A DNA stretch of 55,888 nucleotides, taken from assembly GCA_945879115.1 (NCBI GenBank), contig CAMDUR010000012.1:1-55888 (forward strand), read 5' to 3'. Positions 24,648 through 34,350 of this stretch are shown in pieces. Position 1 is the stretch's first letter. Each line of letters starts with the position of its first letter. Made by a program: the position numbers and the translations under genes. The stretch is from Polynucleobacter meluiroseus. GTDB taxonomy: Bacteria; Pseudomonadota; Gammaproteobacteria; Burkholderiales; Burkholderiaceae. The notes under the pieces are model-generated. The model was not told the origin of the DNA and ran no database searches. It was given only the letters and a program-made list of their open reading frames with translations.

Positions 24648-25074
24648 ATTACTCAGTACTTTGACCCTATCTTTGATGGTCGTTGCTTGTGCAACAACGC
24701 CTCTCACCACTGCTGATGGCGATACTTTCCAGGATATTCAGACCAAGCTGCTAGGTGACATGCCTATTCCAGGTGGGGCGACAATCATTCACGACAAATC
24801 CCTGATTTTGGGTTCAGGTGACACCTGGGCTGGGCGAGTTGCCATTGGCGCAGTGCAAAACTCTACTGAGACCTTTACATTCTTTAGAGAGCAGTTCCAA
24901 AAAGCTGGCTGGACCTTGGTTTCTTCAACCAAAACCAAAAATAGCATTCTGGTTTTCATCAAAAAAGACCGAACAGCCACCATTGAGATTGAAGATGGTT
25001 CTATGATAGGTAGGACAGGTGTGATGCTGACTGTAGCTCCGAGGAGCACGGTGACACCACCGGTTGGCAAATAA
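24631..25074 (+). CDS. Hypothetical lipoprotein
   Basis: A 147-residue protein with a lipoprotein signal: basic MKNLIK, a hydrophobic core, and lipobox MVVAC with Cys at residue 19. The mature part contains DMPIPGGATI, a RVAIGAVQNSTETFTFFREQFQKAGWTL segment (about 72-99), and a basic repeat of beta strands. The family is not recognised by name. It is likely anchored in the inner or outer membrane facing the periplasm. Confidence 0.75.
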   Translation: MKNLIKLLSTLTLSLMVVACATTPLTTADGDTFQDIQTKLLGDMPIPGGATIIHDKSLILGSGDTWAGRVAIGAVQNSTETFTFFREQFQKAGWTLVSSTKTKNSILVFIKKDRTATIEIEDGSMIGRTGVMLTVAPRSTVTPPVGK

Positions 25075-25225
25075 GCCAAAATAATATCTACTCTTAAGTT
25101 ATAAATTTTAATTAATAGACATCTTAAGATTATCTTGGTCCCGCCCCGGTAATTTGCCCAACAGCTAATTGACTGGATAACTAACTAAGCGGAGCATGGG
25201 TCCTCATTCACTATGTTAGTGCGCC

Positions 25226-25543
25226 ATGACCTTATGCGATATTCGTTCTGCAAAGCAAATAGGTAAGCTATTGAGAAGTTCGCGAGAAGCACAGCGAGCA
25301 AATCTTCAGCACATATCTAAACAATGTGGACTAAGTGTCACCCAGTTGGTTCATATTGAGAATGGTAATCTTTTTGCTTTTGAAAGTAATCTAGAAAAGA
25401 TCATGAGCTACTCTAATGTTTATGCTCAAGCATTAGACGTTGATTTAAATACCATGAGCCAAGCCCCTTCAATCATGCCAACAAAATATGTGGTGCCTCC
25501 AGTAGATAGTCATATTCCCTCATTTTTAATGAAGAAATCATAA
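25226..25543 (+). CDS. XRE-family helix-turn-helix protein
   Basis: A 105-residue protein with an N-terminal HTH: QIGKLLRSSREAQRANLQHISKQCGLSVTQLVHIENGNLFAFE (about residues 11-53), the five-helix Cro/C1 pattern, seen also in RodZ N-termini. The C-terminal 40 residues are Pro-rich and lack a transmembrane helix. Role unknown. The 150 bases upstream contain no evident gene. Confidence 0.72.
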   Translation: MTLCDIRSAKQIGKLLRSSREAQRANLQHISKQCGLSVTQLVHIENGNLFAFESNLEKIMSYSNVYAQALDVDLNTMSQAPSIMPTKYVVPPVDSHIPSFLMKKS

Positions 25544-25565
25544 ATTCTAATAATTGGTTGTGCTT

Positions 25566-25617
25566 GCCCGCTCCTACGGGCTTGACCACTTTTGGTGAAA
25601 ACTTAAAGTGGTTTTTA
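25566..25617 (+). terminator. Two stacked hairpins after the HTH gene
   Basis: GCCCG-CTCCTA-CGGGC at 25566-25581 is followed by ACCACTTT/AAAGTGGT with an intervening loop and a T-run (25585-25617). The second resembles an intrinsic terminator for the HTH gene. Confidence 0.6.
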
Positions 25618-25706
25618 ATTATCAAAATACCATTCGCACTATTTTCTAGAAAGTCCCAGCTGCGAAGCTTATATCTATTGATTCTATTGGGCTACGGGGT
25701 AATTGG

Positions 25707-25781
25707 TGGTCCCGCCAACAGGAATCGAACCTGTGTCTACCGCTTAGGAGGCAGTTGTACTATCCACTGTACTATGGCGAG
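25707..25781 (-). tRNA. tRNA-Arg(CCU)
   Basis: A 75-base cloverleaf on the minus strand: acceptor CTCGCCA paired with TGGCGGG, anticodon loop CTCCTAA giving CCU, T-arm ACAGG-TTCGATT-CCTGT, discriminator A and encoded CCA. Confidence 0.92.
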
Positions 25782-25818
25782 CGTTTTAGTCGCTGTGAGG
25801 CTTAATTAGTGCGTTAGC

Positions 25819-25956
25819 TTACCACCCGCAGAGGGTAAGAAAAGTATTTGCGACAACCACCATCATGTCAGGCCTGAGATAAGTGCTAAAGATCAGAGCT
25901 AATAGCGCCAATATTAAAATTCTAATGAAGATGGGGTGTTGGTATATTTTTATCAT
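25819..25956 (-). CDS. Small membrane protein (45 aa) after MFS gene
   Basis: ATG 25956 lies 6 bases after the MFS stop. The 45 residues begin MIKIYQHPIFIRILILALLA and form a transmembrane helix, then TYLRPDMMVVVANTFLTLCGW. The H-P-x-F-x-R start and LRP midpoint seem familiar from short conserved Burkholderiales membrane proteins, but I cannot name a family. Position implies translational coupling to the MFS gene. Confidence 0.5.
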   Translation of the reverse strand: MIKIYQHPIFIRILILALLALIFSTYLRPDMMVVVANTFLTLCGW

Positions 25957-25962
25957 GACTTA

Positions 25963-27189
25963 TCAAGCTATCTGAGTAGGTCTCATTAATTCTCGTTCTT
26001 TTATGGGTAAGTTAACCACTGCAGCAAGGACACTCAAAGCAATCGCAATGATCCAAACGATGTTGTATGAGCCCATGACATCAAATAAGTAGCCGCCTAA
26101 ATAAGCACCTACAAAGCTGCCGATCTGGTGGGCTAAGAAGGCAAAGCCTGAGAGCATCGAAAGATATTTAACGCCAAATATTTGCGCCAGAATACCGTTC
26201 GTCAAGGGAACTGTAGATAACCATAAGAAGCCCATACAAGCGGCAAATAAATAAGTACTGAATGGCGTAATAGGCAAAAGAGTAAAAGCCGCGATCACAA
26301 TTCCGCGTGAGCCATAAATCATTGAAAGTAATAAGTGCTTAGGAAACTTTTGACCCAACTTTCCAGCATAGTAAGTTCCAAATATATTGAATAAGCCAAC
26401 GAGTGCTAATGCCATTGTGGCCACTTCAGGCCGACCGACATCGGGGTAGGTTGCGGACATATCTTTAAGGTAGGGTGCTAAATGAGCACCAATAAAAACA
26501 ATCTGAAATCCGCAAACAAAATATCCGGCAATTAATAGTTGAAAGCTGCGTTGCTGAAAAGCCTCTTGGATCGCATGAATAATGGTTTGATCACTATTCG
26601 TTTGTACAGGAGAATAGTTTTTCTCACGAAGAATCAAGCTAAACGGAATCATGAAGCTTGTCATGATCGCCAGAATCAACAAAGTATTCTGAATTCCAAA
26701 ACCTGTGAGTAATTCTTGTTCAACAGGGATCATCATGAATTGTCCAAATGAACCCATGGCTGAAGCAATACCCATCGCCCAAACTCTCTTCTCTGGTGGG
26801 CAGTTGCGACCAATTACACCGAAGACCACACTGTAGGTCGTACAGGCTAGGGCTAAACCAATGATGACACCGGTAGTCATCAGAAAACTAAAGCTAGAGC
26901 TTGAAAGACCTGAGCCAATTAATCCTACGGTATATAAAACACCTCCTAGAAACATCACTTTATAAGCGCCAAATCGATCAGCTAAACCACCAAATATCGG
27001 TTGTGTGATGCCCCACACCAAATTTTGTAATGCAATAGCTAATGCAAATGTTTCTCTACCCCAACCATTAGCTTGAGTAATCGGTAAATTAAATAAGCCA
27101 AAGCCATGGCGGATACCCACAGCCAAAGTGATCATGAGCCCACCAGCGATTAATACTCGGTTAAGGCTCAGTTGTTTCACTTGATTCAC
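25963..27189 (-). CDS. MFS transporter
   Basis: A 408-residue major facilitator with twelve predicted helices. The loop 2-3 signature is GGLADRFGAYKVMF (about residues 66-79), and HGFGLFNLPI is at the N-terminus, as in YbfB/oxalate-formate antiporter-like carriers of organic acids. The start is GTG at 27189, overlapping the CaiB gene stop (GTGA), so the pair is cotranslated. A carboxylate whose CoA ester is handled by the CoA-transferase is the plausible substrate. Confidence 0.83.
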   Translation of the reverse strand: MNQVKQLSLNRVLIAGGLMITLAVGIRHGFGLFNLPITQANGWGRETFALAIALQNLVWGITQPIFGGLADRFGAYKVMFLGGVLYTVGLIGSGLSSSSFSFLMTTGVIIGLALACTTYSVVFGVIGRNCPPEKRVWAMGIASAMGSFGQFMMIPVEQELLTGFGIQNTLLILAIMTSFMIPFSLILREKNYSPVQTNSDQTIIHAIQEAFQQRSFQLLIAGYFVCGFQIVFIGAHLAPYLKDMSATYPDVGRPEVATMALALVGLFNIFGTYYAGKLGQKFPKHLLLSMIYGSRGIVIAAFTLLPITPFSTYLFAACMGFLWLSTVPLTNGILAQIFGVKYLSMLSGFAFLAHQIGSFVGAYLGGYLFDVMGSYNIVWIIAIALSVLAAVVNLPIKERELMRPTQIA

Positions 27190-28415
27190 AAAACACCTTT
27201 GTCTCGCAAAGCTTTTATCTCTGCTGCAGTCATACCCAAACGCTCTTTTAAAAGCTCTTCAGTATGTTCACCTAATAAAGGTGGTGGTCGATTCTCAACC
27301 ACAGGTGTGGCACTCATTCTCATCGGACTTCTGACCAAAGGAACTTTTCCAGCAGTTGGGTGAGACATCTCCATCTTGAGATCTCTAGCAATCACTTGCT
27401 CGTTTTCAAATACTTCTTTGAAGTTATTGATCGGACCACAAGGAACGCCAGCGAGATCAAGAGCATCGATCCATGCTTTCTTGGTCTTTTTTAAAGTCAT
27501 CTTTTGTAAAAGAGGTATCAATTCATCGCGATGACGAATCCGTTCTGGATTCGTTGCAAACTTTGGATCATCGGCTAATTCTGGACAAGCACCAGCATCA
27601 ACAAAATGTCTAAATTGACCATCATTACCAGCGGCTACGATGATCCAACCATCAGACGCTTTAAATGTTTGATAGGGAACGATATTAGGGCTAGCATTAC
27701 CCCAGGCATGAGGAGCAACTCCACTGGTCAGGTAATTGCTTGCCACGTTCGCCATGGTGGCAATCTGAACATCTAAGAGAGCTAAATCAATATATTGACC
27801 AACACCCGTACGATCTCGATGAATAACCGCTGCAAGAATCGCCGACGTGGCATACATACCTGTAAAAAGATCAGCAATCGCCACACCAGCTTTCTGAGGC
27901 CCACCGCCCGGAAGATCCTCTTTTTCACCGGTAACACTCATAAAACCACCCATACCTTGCACCACAAAGTCATAACCAGCGCGATGGGCATAAGGGCCTG
28001 TTTGGCCAAAACCAGTGATGGAGCAGTAAATTAAATCCGGCTTAATAGCGCTAAGACTTTGATAATCAAGGGAATATTTCTTTAATTGGCCAACTTTATA
28101 GTTTTCAATGACGATATCGCAGTCTAAAACCAGTTTTTTGATGATTTCTTGACCTTCAGGAGTCGAAATATCCAAAGTCATGGACCTTTTATTGCGATTA
28201 ATCGCTAAATAAAAGGCAGATTCTGAAGTTTCTTGACCCTCCAAATTCATCAAAAAAGGAGGACCCCATTGGCGGGTATCGTCTCCAGTAATTGGTCTCT
28301 CAACCTTGATTACATCGGCTCCTAGGTCCGCTAGGTTCTGCGCAGACCAGGGTCCGGCGAGGACTCGACTGAGGTCTAAAACGCGAAGATGATTAAGTGC
28401 TCCCATGGAACTCAT
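27186..28415 (-). CDS. CaiB/BaiF family CoA-transferase (type III)
   Basis: About 409 residues of a type III CoA-transferase. Motifs are GALNHLRVLDLSRVLAGPW (near the start), LGADVIKVERP (about residues 28-38), and the catalytic aspartate in PGGGPQKAGVAIADLFTGMYA (about 169-189). They exchange CoA between an acyl-CoA and a carboxylate. ATG 28415 is preferred; ATG 28406 is an alternative and a TTG at 28433 would overlap less plausible sequence. The next gene is an MFS carrier, so uptake and activation of one acid is likely. Confidence 0.86.
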   Translation of the reverse strand: MSSMGALNHLRVLDLSRVLAGPWSAQNLADLGADVIKVERPITGDDTRQWGPPFLMNLEGQETSESAFYLAINRNKRSMTLDISTPEGQEIIKKLVLDCDIVIENYKVGQLKKYSLDYQSLSAIKPDLIYCSITGFGQTGPYAHRAGYDFVVQGMGGFMSVTGEKEDLPGGGPQKAGVAIADLFTGMYATSAILAAVIHRDRTGVGQYIDLALLDVQIATMANVASNYLTSGVAPHAWGNASPNIVPYQTFKASDGWIIVAAGNDGQFRHFVDAGACPELADDPKFATNPERIRHRDELIPLLQKMTLKKTKKAWIDALDLAGVPCGPINNFKEVFENEQVIARDLKMEMSHPTAGKVPLVRSPMRMSATPVVENRPPPLLGEHTEELLKERLGMTAAEIKALRDKGVL

Positions 28416-28442
28416 TTTCGCATGTGGATACAATTCTCCGCC

Positions 28443-30434
28443 ATGGCTACAAAAAAATCAGATCAATACAGCGAATCGTCTATCAAAGTCCTAAAAGGAC
28501 TTGAGCCGGTCAAACAGCGTCCAGGAATGTATACCCGGACCGATAACCCTTTGCATATGATTCAAGAGGTTATCGATAACGCTTCCGATGAAGCCCTAGG
28601 CGGCTACGGTAAGCACATCATCCTCACAATGCATACAGACGGCAGCGTGAGCGTTGAAGATGATGGCCGAGGCATCCCTGTGGGCATGCACCCAGAAGAG
28701 AAAAGACCCGTGGTTGAGCTGGTATTTACCCAGCTACACGCTGGCGGTAAGTTCGAAAAAGGCTCCGGCAGCGCTTATGCTTTCTCGGGTGGCTTGCACG
28801 GTGTAGGTGTTTCAGTCACCAACGCGCTTTCTAAGCGTATGGAAGTCACTGTTTGGCGCGATAAACAAATATCAACCTTGGCATTTGAAGCAGGCTTTGT
28901 GGTTGAGCCGCTTAAAACCAAGATTGCACCGATGGGTGACCGTCCTAACGGTACCCGAGTAAGAGCTTGGCCAGATAGCAAATATTTTGATAGTGGCAAC
29001 ATCCCACTTCCCGAACTACAAAGACTATTGCGCTCCAAGGCGGTTTTACTGCCTGGCGTTAAAGTCACATTGATTCAAGAAAAGGGTGGCGAGCCACAAA
29101 CTTGGTTGTACGCCCGTGGATTAAAAGGCTATCTTGATGAAGCGATGGCGCAAGGTGGCCATAGCCAAGTTGTCATTCCAGCTTTTGATGGTGAACACTT
29201 TGCCGATCCTAATCGTCCTGGTGAAGACTCCTTTGCTGAAGGTGAAGGTGCTAGCTGGGTCGTTGCTTGGACTGAAGAGGGTGCACCAGTTCGCGAGAGT
29301 TATGTGAACTTGATTCCGACTCCGGCGGGCGGCACTCATGAAAGTGGCTTGCGTGATGGCTTGTTTAATGCCGTTAAATCATTTATTGATATTCATGCAT
29401 TACAACCAAAGGGTGTGAAGCTTATGCCCGAAGACGTTTTTGCTAGAGCATCTTTTGTTTTATCTGCCAAAGTATTAGATCCACAATTCCAAGGGCAGAT
29501 TAAAGAGCGTTTGAATTCTCGCGATGCAGTACGCCTGGTTTCGGGCTTTGTGAAGTCTGCACTCGAACTATGGCTCAATCAGCATGTGGATTACGGTCGC
29601 AAATTAGCTGAGTTAGTGATTAAGCAAGCGCAAGCACGCACACGTGCTGGTCAAAAAGTTGAAAAGAAAAAATCGTCAGGTGTTGCTGTATTACCAGGCA
29701 AGCTGACTGATTGCGAAAGCGAAGACATCGCCATGAATGAAATCTTCCTCGTTGAGGGTGATTCTGCTGGTGGTTCTGCGAAGATGGGACGTAATAAAGA
29801 GTACCAAGCCATCTTGCCTTTGCGCGGTAAAGTTTTAAATACTTGGGAAGCTGAGCGTGATCGCTTATTTGCCAATAATGAAGTTCATGACATTGCTGTA
29901 GCGATTGGTGTAGATCCTCATGGATCAAGCGATAACCCTGATTTATCTAACTTGCGTTACGGCAAAGTTTGTATCTTGTCTGATGCCGACGTTGACGGTG
30001 CGCATATTCAAGTTCTTTTACTCACTCTGTTCTATAAGCACTTCCCAAAACTGATGGAGCGCGGTCACGTTTACATCGCACGTCCTCCTTTATTCCGTGT
30101 TGATGCTCCTGCTCGTGGCAAAAAACCAGCTCAGAAACTCTACGCTTTAGATGAAGGCGAATTGCGCTCGATTGAAGACAAACTTCGTAAAGAAGGTTTG
30201 CGTGAGGGTAGTTGGCAGATCAGTCGCTTTAAAGGTTTGGGTGAGATGAATGCCGAACAACTTTGGGACACCACACTCAACCCAGACACACGTCGTTTAT
30301 TACCGGTTTCTGAAGGCAGCTTTGGCGAATCGGAGACGATTAAAACAATGGATATGTTGATGGGTAAATCAGAATCAGGCGCGCGCAAGACTTGGTTAGA
30401 AGAGCGCGGCAACGAAGTTGAAGCAGATATTTAA
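28443..30434 (+). CDS. parE: DNA topoisomerase IV subunit B
   Basis: A 663-residue GHKL ATPase/TOPRIM subunit. Visible are EVIDNASDEALGGYG (ATP-binding N box), DDGRGIPVGMHP, GGLHGVGVSVTNALS, and the TOPRIM signatures EGDSAGGSAKMGRNKEYQAI and LSDADVDGAHIQ. Length and the short form without the GyrB insert indicate ParE. With ParC it decatenates daughter chromosomes. It starts 27 bases from the divergent CaiB gene and precedes parC by 11 bases. Confidence 0.92.
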   Translation: MATKKSDQYSESSIKVLKGLEPVKQRPGMYTRTDNPLHMIQEVIDNASDEALGGYGKHIILTMHTDGSVSVEDDGRGIPVGMHPEEKRPVVELVFTQLHAGGKFEKGSGSAYAFSGGLHGVGVSVTNALSKRMEVTVWRDKQISTLAFEAGFVVEPLKTKIAPMGDRPNGTRVRAWPDSKYFDSGNIPLPELQRLLRSKAVLLPGVKVTLIQEKGGEPQTWLYARGLKGYLDEAMAQGGHSQVVIPAFDGEHFADPNRPGEDSFAEGEGASWVVAWTEEGAPVRESYVNLIPTPAGGTHESGLRDGLFNAVKSFIDIHALQPKGVKLMPEDVFARASFVLSAKVLDPQFQGQIKERLNSRDAVRLVSGFVKSALELWLNQHVDYGRKLAELVIKQAQARTRAGQKVEKKKSSGVAVLPGKLTDCESEDIAMNEIFLVEGDSAGGSAKMGRNKEYQAILPLRGKVLNTWEAERDRLFANNEVHDIAVAIGVDPHGSSDNPDLSNLRYGKVCILSDADVDGAHIQVLLLTLFYKHFPKLMERGHVYIARPPLFRVDAPARGKKPAQKLYALDEGELRSIEDKLRKEGLREGSWQISRFKGLGEMNAEQLWDTTLNPDTRRLLPVSEGSFGESETIKTMDMLMGKSESGARKTWLEERGNEVEADI

Positions 30435-30445
30435 AGTAAAAAATA

Positions 30446-32866
30446 ATGACAAAAAAGAAAAATAAACCGAATCAAGAACCAGATTTGTTTGCCAATATGG
30501 ATGATTCTGACGAGATTGAAACTCAGTCAGAAGCTCAGCCAGAAAAACAAGCTGCGCCTCGTCGCATTGTGCCCAACACACCAGATGTTGATTCCTTAAC
30601 GTTAGCAACTTATGCAGAGCGTGCTTACTTAGATTACGCCATTAGTGTGGTTAAAGGTCGTGCTCTACCTGAAGTAGCTGATGGTCAGAAACCTGTTCAG
30701 CGTCGCATTCTGTTCTCCATGAACGAAATGAACTTACGTTCTGACGCTAAGCCTGTTAAGAGTGCGCGTGTAGTAGGTGATGTATTAGGTAAGTTCCATC
30801 CGCACGGTGACCAATCTGCTTACGATGCTTTAGTTCGCTTGGCTCAAGATTTTTCATTACGTTATCCCTTGATTGATGGCCAAGGTAACTTTGGCTCTCG
30901 TGACGGTGATGGTGCTGCAGCGATGCGATACACCGAAGCACGCCTCACTAAAATTGCTGGCTTACTACTCGATGAGATTGATCAAGGTACCGTTGATTTC
31001 ATCCCCAACTATGATGGATCGATGCAAGAGCCAAGACTCTTGCCTGCTCGTTTACCGTTTGTTCTATTAAATGGTGCCTCAGGTATTGCCGTTGGTATGG
31101 CGACAGAAGTGCCATCTCATAACCTAAAAGAAATTGCCGGCGCCACCATTGCGCTGATGAAAAATCCAAAGCTCAGTCATGATGAGCTGATGAGCTATGT
31201 GCCAGGCCCTGACTTTCCGGGTGGTGCTCAGATCATTTCATCACCATCCGAAATATCTCAAATTTACCAAGCCGGTCGAGGTAGCTTGAAAGTCCGAGCA
31301 CGTTGGACTATTGAAGACATGGCACGTGGCCAGTGGAAGTTGGTTGTGAATGAAATGCCACCAGGTACTTCAACGCAAAAAGTCCTTCAAGAAATCGAAG
31401 AGATCACCAACCCTAAGATCAAGATCGGTAAAAAAGCACTAACACCAGATCAAAACAACTTAAAGCAAACCATCTTATCTTTACTAGATTCTGTTCGTGA
31501 TGAGTCGAGCAAAGATGCGGCGGTACGCTTGGTGTTCGAGCCTAAGAGTAAAAACATTGATGTGAATGACTTCGTTACCACTTTGTTAGCGCATACCTCT
31601 TTGGAGTCGAATGCAGCGATCAACTTGGTGATGATTGGTAATGATGGTCGTCCACGCCAAAAAGGTTTGGGTGAGATTTTGCGTGAGTGGATCGAGTTCC
31701 GTGTTGCAACCGTGACGCGTAGAACTGAGCATCGCTTATCTAAAGTCAATGACCGCATGCATATTTTAGAAGGCCGTCAAATCATCCTTCTCAATATCGA
31801 CAAAGTGATCAAAATCATTCGTGGTGCTGATGAGCCTAAAGCTGACTTGATGGTGGCATTTAAATTATCTGAACGCCAAGCAGATGACATTCTTGAAATT
31901 CGTTTACGCCAGTTAGCTCGACTTGAAGCTATCAAAATTGAGCAAGAGCTTAAAGAGTTAAAAACTGAGAAAGATGATTTAGAAAGTCTTTTAGGTAGCG
32001 ATACACAAATGCGTAAGCGCATCGTCAAAGAAATCGAAACCGATATGAAAACTTTCGGTGATGAGCGTCGTACGATTATTCAGGAAGAGAAAAAAGCAAT
32101 TGCTGAAGCTAAAGTCATTGATGAGCCAGTGACTGTGATTATTTCTCAACGAGGTTGGGCTAGAGCACGTCAGGGTCATGAACATGATCCGCAACAATTT
32201 AGCTTCAAAGCCGGCGATGGCATGTACGGCACTTTTGAGTGCCGAACGACAGACGTCGTTCTCGGTTTTGGTAGCAATGGTCGCGTTTACACAGTTCCTG
32301 TTGCAGATTTGCCAGGAGCTAGAGGCGATGGTTCGCCATTAACGGGTTATGTGAACTTGGCAGCTGGTACTCAAATGGTCGCTTATTACGCAGGTCACAA
32401 CGATGACTTACTCTTGCTATCTATGCGATCAGGTAATGGTTTCTTGGCCAATGTGACTGACATGACGACTCGAAACAAGGCTGGTAAATCATTCGTGGGT
32501 GTGGATGCGAAATTTGCACCAGGTGATGCGCCATTGCCTCCAGCTAAAGTATCTCAAGGAATGAAGCAGGTGGCTTGCTTGTCTGAGAACGGTCGCTTAT
32601 TAGTTTTTGCCTTAGATGATTTAAAACGCTTACCAACAGGTGGTAAAGGCGTCATCCTGATGGATCTAGAAAAAGGCGAGAAGCTTCAATCAGCAATTGC
32701 TGTTGGTAGTGGTGGTGCCACCATTTCTGGCCTAGGACGCACTGGCAAACCAACGGAGGCATCTTTGGATGCGAAGACATTGAAGTCATTTGTTGTGAGC
32801 CGTGCTCGTAAGGGGCACGCTCTTGAGCCAAAAATGAAAGACGCCAAGCTCACTCCCGTGACTTGA
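30446..32866 (+). CDS. parC: DNA topoisomerase IV subunit A
   Basis: An 806-residue type IIA topoisomerase A subunit. DNA-gate features are [34 protein letters not shown] (about residues 50-83) and the catalytic tyrosine in [12 protein letters not shown] (about 157). A C-terminal beta-pinwheel has degenerate blade motifs ([22 protein letters not shown]). An acidic N-terminal extension of about 40 residues ([13 protein letters not shown]) precedes it, common in betaproteobacteria. Forms the A2B2 enzyme with the adjacent parE product. Confidence 0.92.
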   Translation: MTKKKNKPNQEPDLFANMDDSDEIETQSEAQPEKQAAPRRIVPNTPDVDSLTLATYAERAYLDYAISVVKGRALPEVADGQKPVQRRILFSMNEMNLRSDAKPVKSARVVGDVLGKFHPHGDQSAYDALVRLAQDFSLRYPLIDGQGNFGSRDGDGAAAMRYTEARLTKIAGLLLDEIDQGTVDFIPNYDGSMQEPRLLPARLPFVLLNGASGIAVGMATEVPSHNLKEIAGATIALMKNPKLSHDELMSYVPGPDFPGGAQIISSPSEISQIYQAGRGSLKVRARWTIEDMARGQWKLVVNEMPPGTSTQKVLQEIEEITNPKIKIGKKALTPDQNNLKQTILSLLDSVRDESSKDAAVRLVFEPKSKNIDVNDFVTTLLAHTSLESNAAINLVMIGNDGRPRQKGLGEILREWIEFRVATVTRRTEHRLSKVNDRMHILEGRQIILLNIDKVIKIIRGADEPKADLMVAFKLSERQADDILEIRLRQLARLEAIKIEQELKELKTEKDDLESLLGSDTQMRKRIVKEIETDMKTFGDERRTIIQEEKKAIAEAKVIDEPVTVIISQRGWARARQGHEHDPQQFSFKAGDGMYGTFECRTTDVVLGFGSNGRVYTVPVADLPGARGDGSPLTGYVNLAAGTQMVAYYAGHNDDLLLLSMRSGNGFLANVTDMTTRNKAGKSFVGVDAKFAPGDAPLPPAKVSQGMKQVACLSENGRLLVFALDDLKRLPTGGKGVILMDLEKGEKLQSAIAVGSGGATISGLGRTGKPTEASLDAKTLKSFVVSRARKGHALEPKMKDAKLTPVT

Positions 32867-32899
32867 TATTGAACCTAATTATTTATAAAGCGAGTCATC

Positions 32900-33301
32900 A
32901 TGAGTGAAGTAAGCGAGTTTGACTTTATCTTTGGTTTTCTTGATTCCGTTACGCAAGGAACCAATTTGCTTGAGTGGGCGATTGCATTTTTGATTTTTAA
33001 TACGATTGCCATGTTGCCTAAAGGGGAGGCCAGTAAAAATCTTTCTGAAATGGCAGACTTTAGTATCAAAGAACAGATTTCAAAGTTGGAATATCTCAAA
33101 TGCATCCCAACTAACTTTATGAGAACACTTCTTCTTGGAATTGTTCTTTTTGTAATTATTTTTATTTCTGGAGTATTGCTGTATCTGCCTCTATTGCTGA
33201 TTCAATTTGCGTCTGGTGAAACCGTTATAAGCAACGGATTTAGTAAGGTTGCATTAGTCCTTGGATTAGCAATTTCAATGGCACTCGTTGCTAAGAAGTA
33301 A
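32900..33301 (+). CDS. Hypothetical membrane protein (133 aa)
   Basis: Not a recognised family. A first hydrophobic segment lies at about residues 22-38 (LLEWAIAFLIFNTIAML); a second block of two helices fills residues 72-130 (TLLLGIVLFVIIFISGVLLYLPLL and VALVLGLAISMALVA). The middle is charged (KGEASKNLSEMADFSIKEQ). It follows parC by 33 bases, and converges with ridA. Confidence 0.6.
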   Translation: MSEVSEFDFIFGFLDSVTQGTNLLEWAIAFLIFNTIAMLPKGEASKNLSEMADFSIKEQISKLEYLKCIPTNFMRTLLLGIVLFVIIFISGVLLYLPLLLIQFASGETVISNGFSKVALVLGLAISMALVAKK

Positions 33302-33308
33302 ATAAGAC

Positions 33309-33767
33309 TTATTCAACTTCAGCAATCAACTCAATCTCTACACAAGCACCAAGAGGTATCTGCGCCACACCAAAAGCACTGCGAGCATGTTTGCCAGCTT
33401 CGCCAAATACTTCAAACAATAATTCTGAGCAACCGTTGGTCACCAAATGATGCTCGGTATATTCTTGGGTGGAGTTCACTAAGCTCATCACTTTGACGAT
33501 GCGCTTGACGCGATCTAGATTCCCAAGATGAGCTTGCATCGTGGCCATCAAATCAATAGCGATACTTCTTGCCGCAGCCTTGCCTTCCTCTGTAGTCATA
33601 TTCAGGCCCAACTTACCCACGAGAGGTTTGCCATCTTTTTTCGCAATATGTCCCGATAGAAAAAGGGTATTACCTGTTTGGGCAGACATCACATAGGCAG
33701 CGGCGGGTGCACCAGCAGATGGCAAGGTGATGTTCAATTCTTTTAAACGTTGTTCGATGTTTGACAT
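33309..33767 (-). CDS. RidA family protein (YjgF-like)
   Basis: A 152-residue RidA-superfamily protein of the YjgH/L-PSP-like type. The fold blocks are LFLSGHIAKKDGKP (about residues 40-53), LDRVKRIVKVMSLVNSTQEYTEHH, and ARSAFGVAQIPLGACVEIELIAEV at the end, including the conserved Arg in ARSAFG. RidA hydrolyses reactive imines and enamines from PLP enzymes. GGAG 6 bases before ATG 33767 selects this start over an in-frame ATG 24 bases upstream. Confidence 0.87.
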   Translation of the reverse strand: MSNIEQRLKELNITLPSAGAPAAAYVMSAQTGNTLFLSGHIAKKDGKPLVGKLGLNMTTEEGKAAARSIAIDLMATMQAHLGNLDRVKRIVKVMSLVNSTQEYTEHHLVTNGCSELLFEVFGEAGKHARSAFGVAQIPLGACVEIELIAEVE

Positions 33768-33943
33768 TTTTTTCTCCAAGAATGTTGTCATTGTAAGACT
33801 AAGCTTTTGAGCTATAGCTTAAGTAACAGCAAGACTCATACTAAACACCTGATCAGCTAGATGATTGTTGCTTGTAGAGCCTTTTAAACTCTTAAAAATA
33901 TATAAAAAGTGCCTTTTCTAAGTCATTTCTTCTTAGCATCCGC

Positions 33944-33949
33944 TATAAT
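33944..33949 (+). promoter_or_regulatory. Candidate -10 element before cytochrome c pair
   Basis: A consensus TATAAT lies 41 bases upstream of the first cytochrome c start. A good -35 box at proper spacing is not evident, so an extended or activator-dependent promoter is possible. Confidence 0.35.
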
Positions 33950-33989
33950 TCGGTCAATATTTTTGGATCTATCTCATTACTTAGACACT

Positions 33990-34337
33990 ATGAAAAAACT
34001 ACTAATTGTTGCTGTATCGCTCGGAATGATGGGTTCAGTTCAAGCCCAAGCACTCAAAGGTGACGCTAAGGCCGCTGAATCTAAAGTCGGTATGTGTATT
34101 GGTTGCCACGCTATCCCTGGATACCGTTCAAGCTTTCCTGAGATTTACACAGTACCTCTTTTAGGTGGTCAAAATGCCGCTTACATTGCAGCATCACTTC
34201 AAGCCTACAAAAAAGGCGAGCGCAAACATCCAACGATGCGCAGTATTGCTGCCTCATTGAGTGATCAAGACATGGCTAATATTGCTGAGTACTATGCGAC
34301 TCAAACATCAGCCACAACAATCAATAAATTGAAGTAA
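33990..34337 (+). CDS. Cytochrome c (class I), first of a tandem pair
   Basis: A 115-residue periplasmic c-type cytochrome. A signal peptide (residues 1-20, MKKLLIVAVSLGMMGSVQAQ) precedes the haem motif C36-I-G-C39-H40. Met ligand candidates lie in the C-terminal half (PTMRSIAASLSDQDM). The LLGGQNAAYIAASLQAYKKGERKHPTM segment is cytochrome c553/c4-like. Followed after 13 bases by a second cytochrome with the same CIGCH motif. Confidence 0.87.
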   Translation: MKKLLIVAVSLGMMGSVQAQALKGDAKAAESKVGMCIGCHAIPGYRSSFPEIYTVPLLGGQNAAYIAASLQAYKKGERKHPTMRSIAASLSDQDMANIAEYYATQTSATTINKLK

Positions 34338-34350
34338 GTAGGAGCCCCAT

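Noticed and set aside
25558..25809. An 83-codon frame over the tRNA-Arg(CCU) region
   Set aside because: Its sequence translates the tRNA gene and a terminator; no protein homology is visible.
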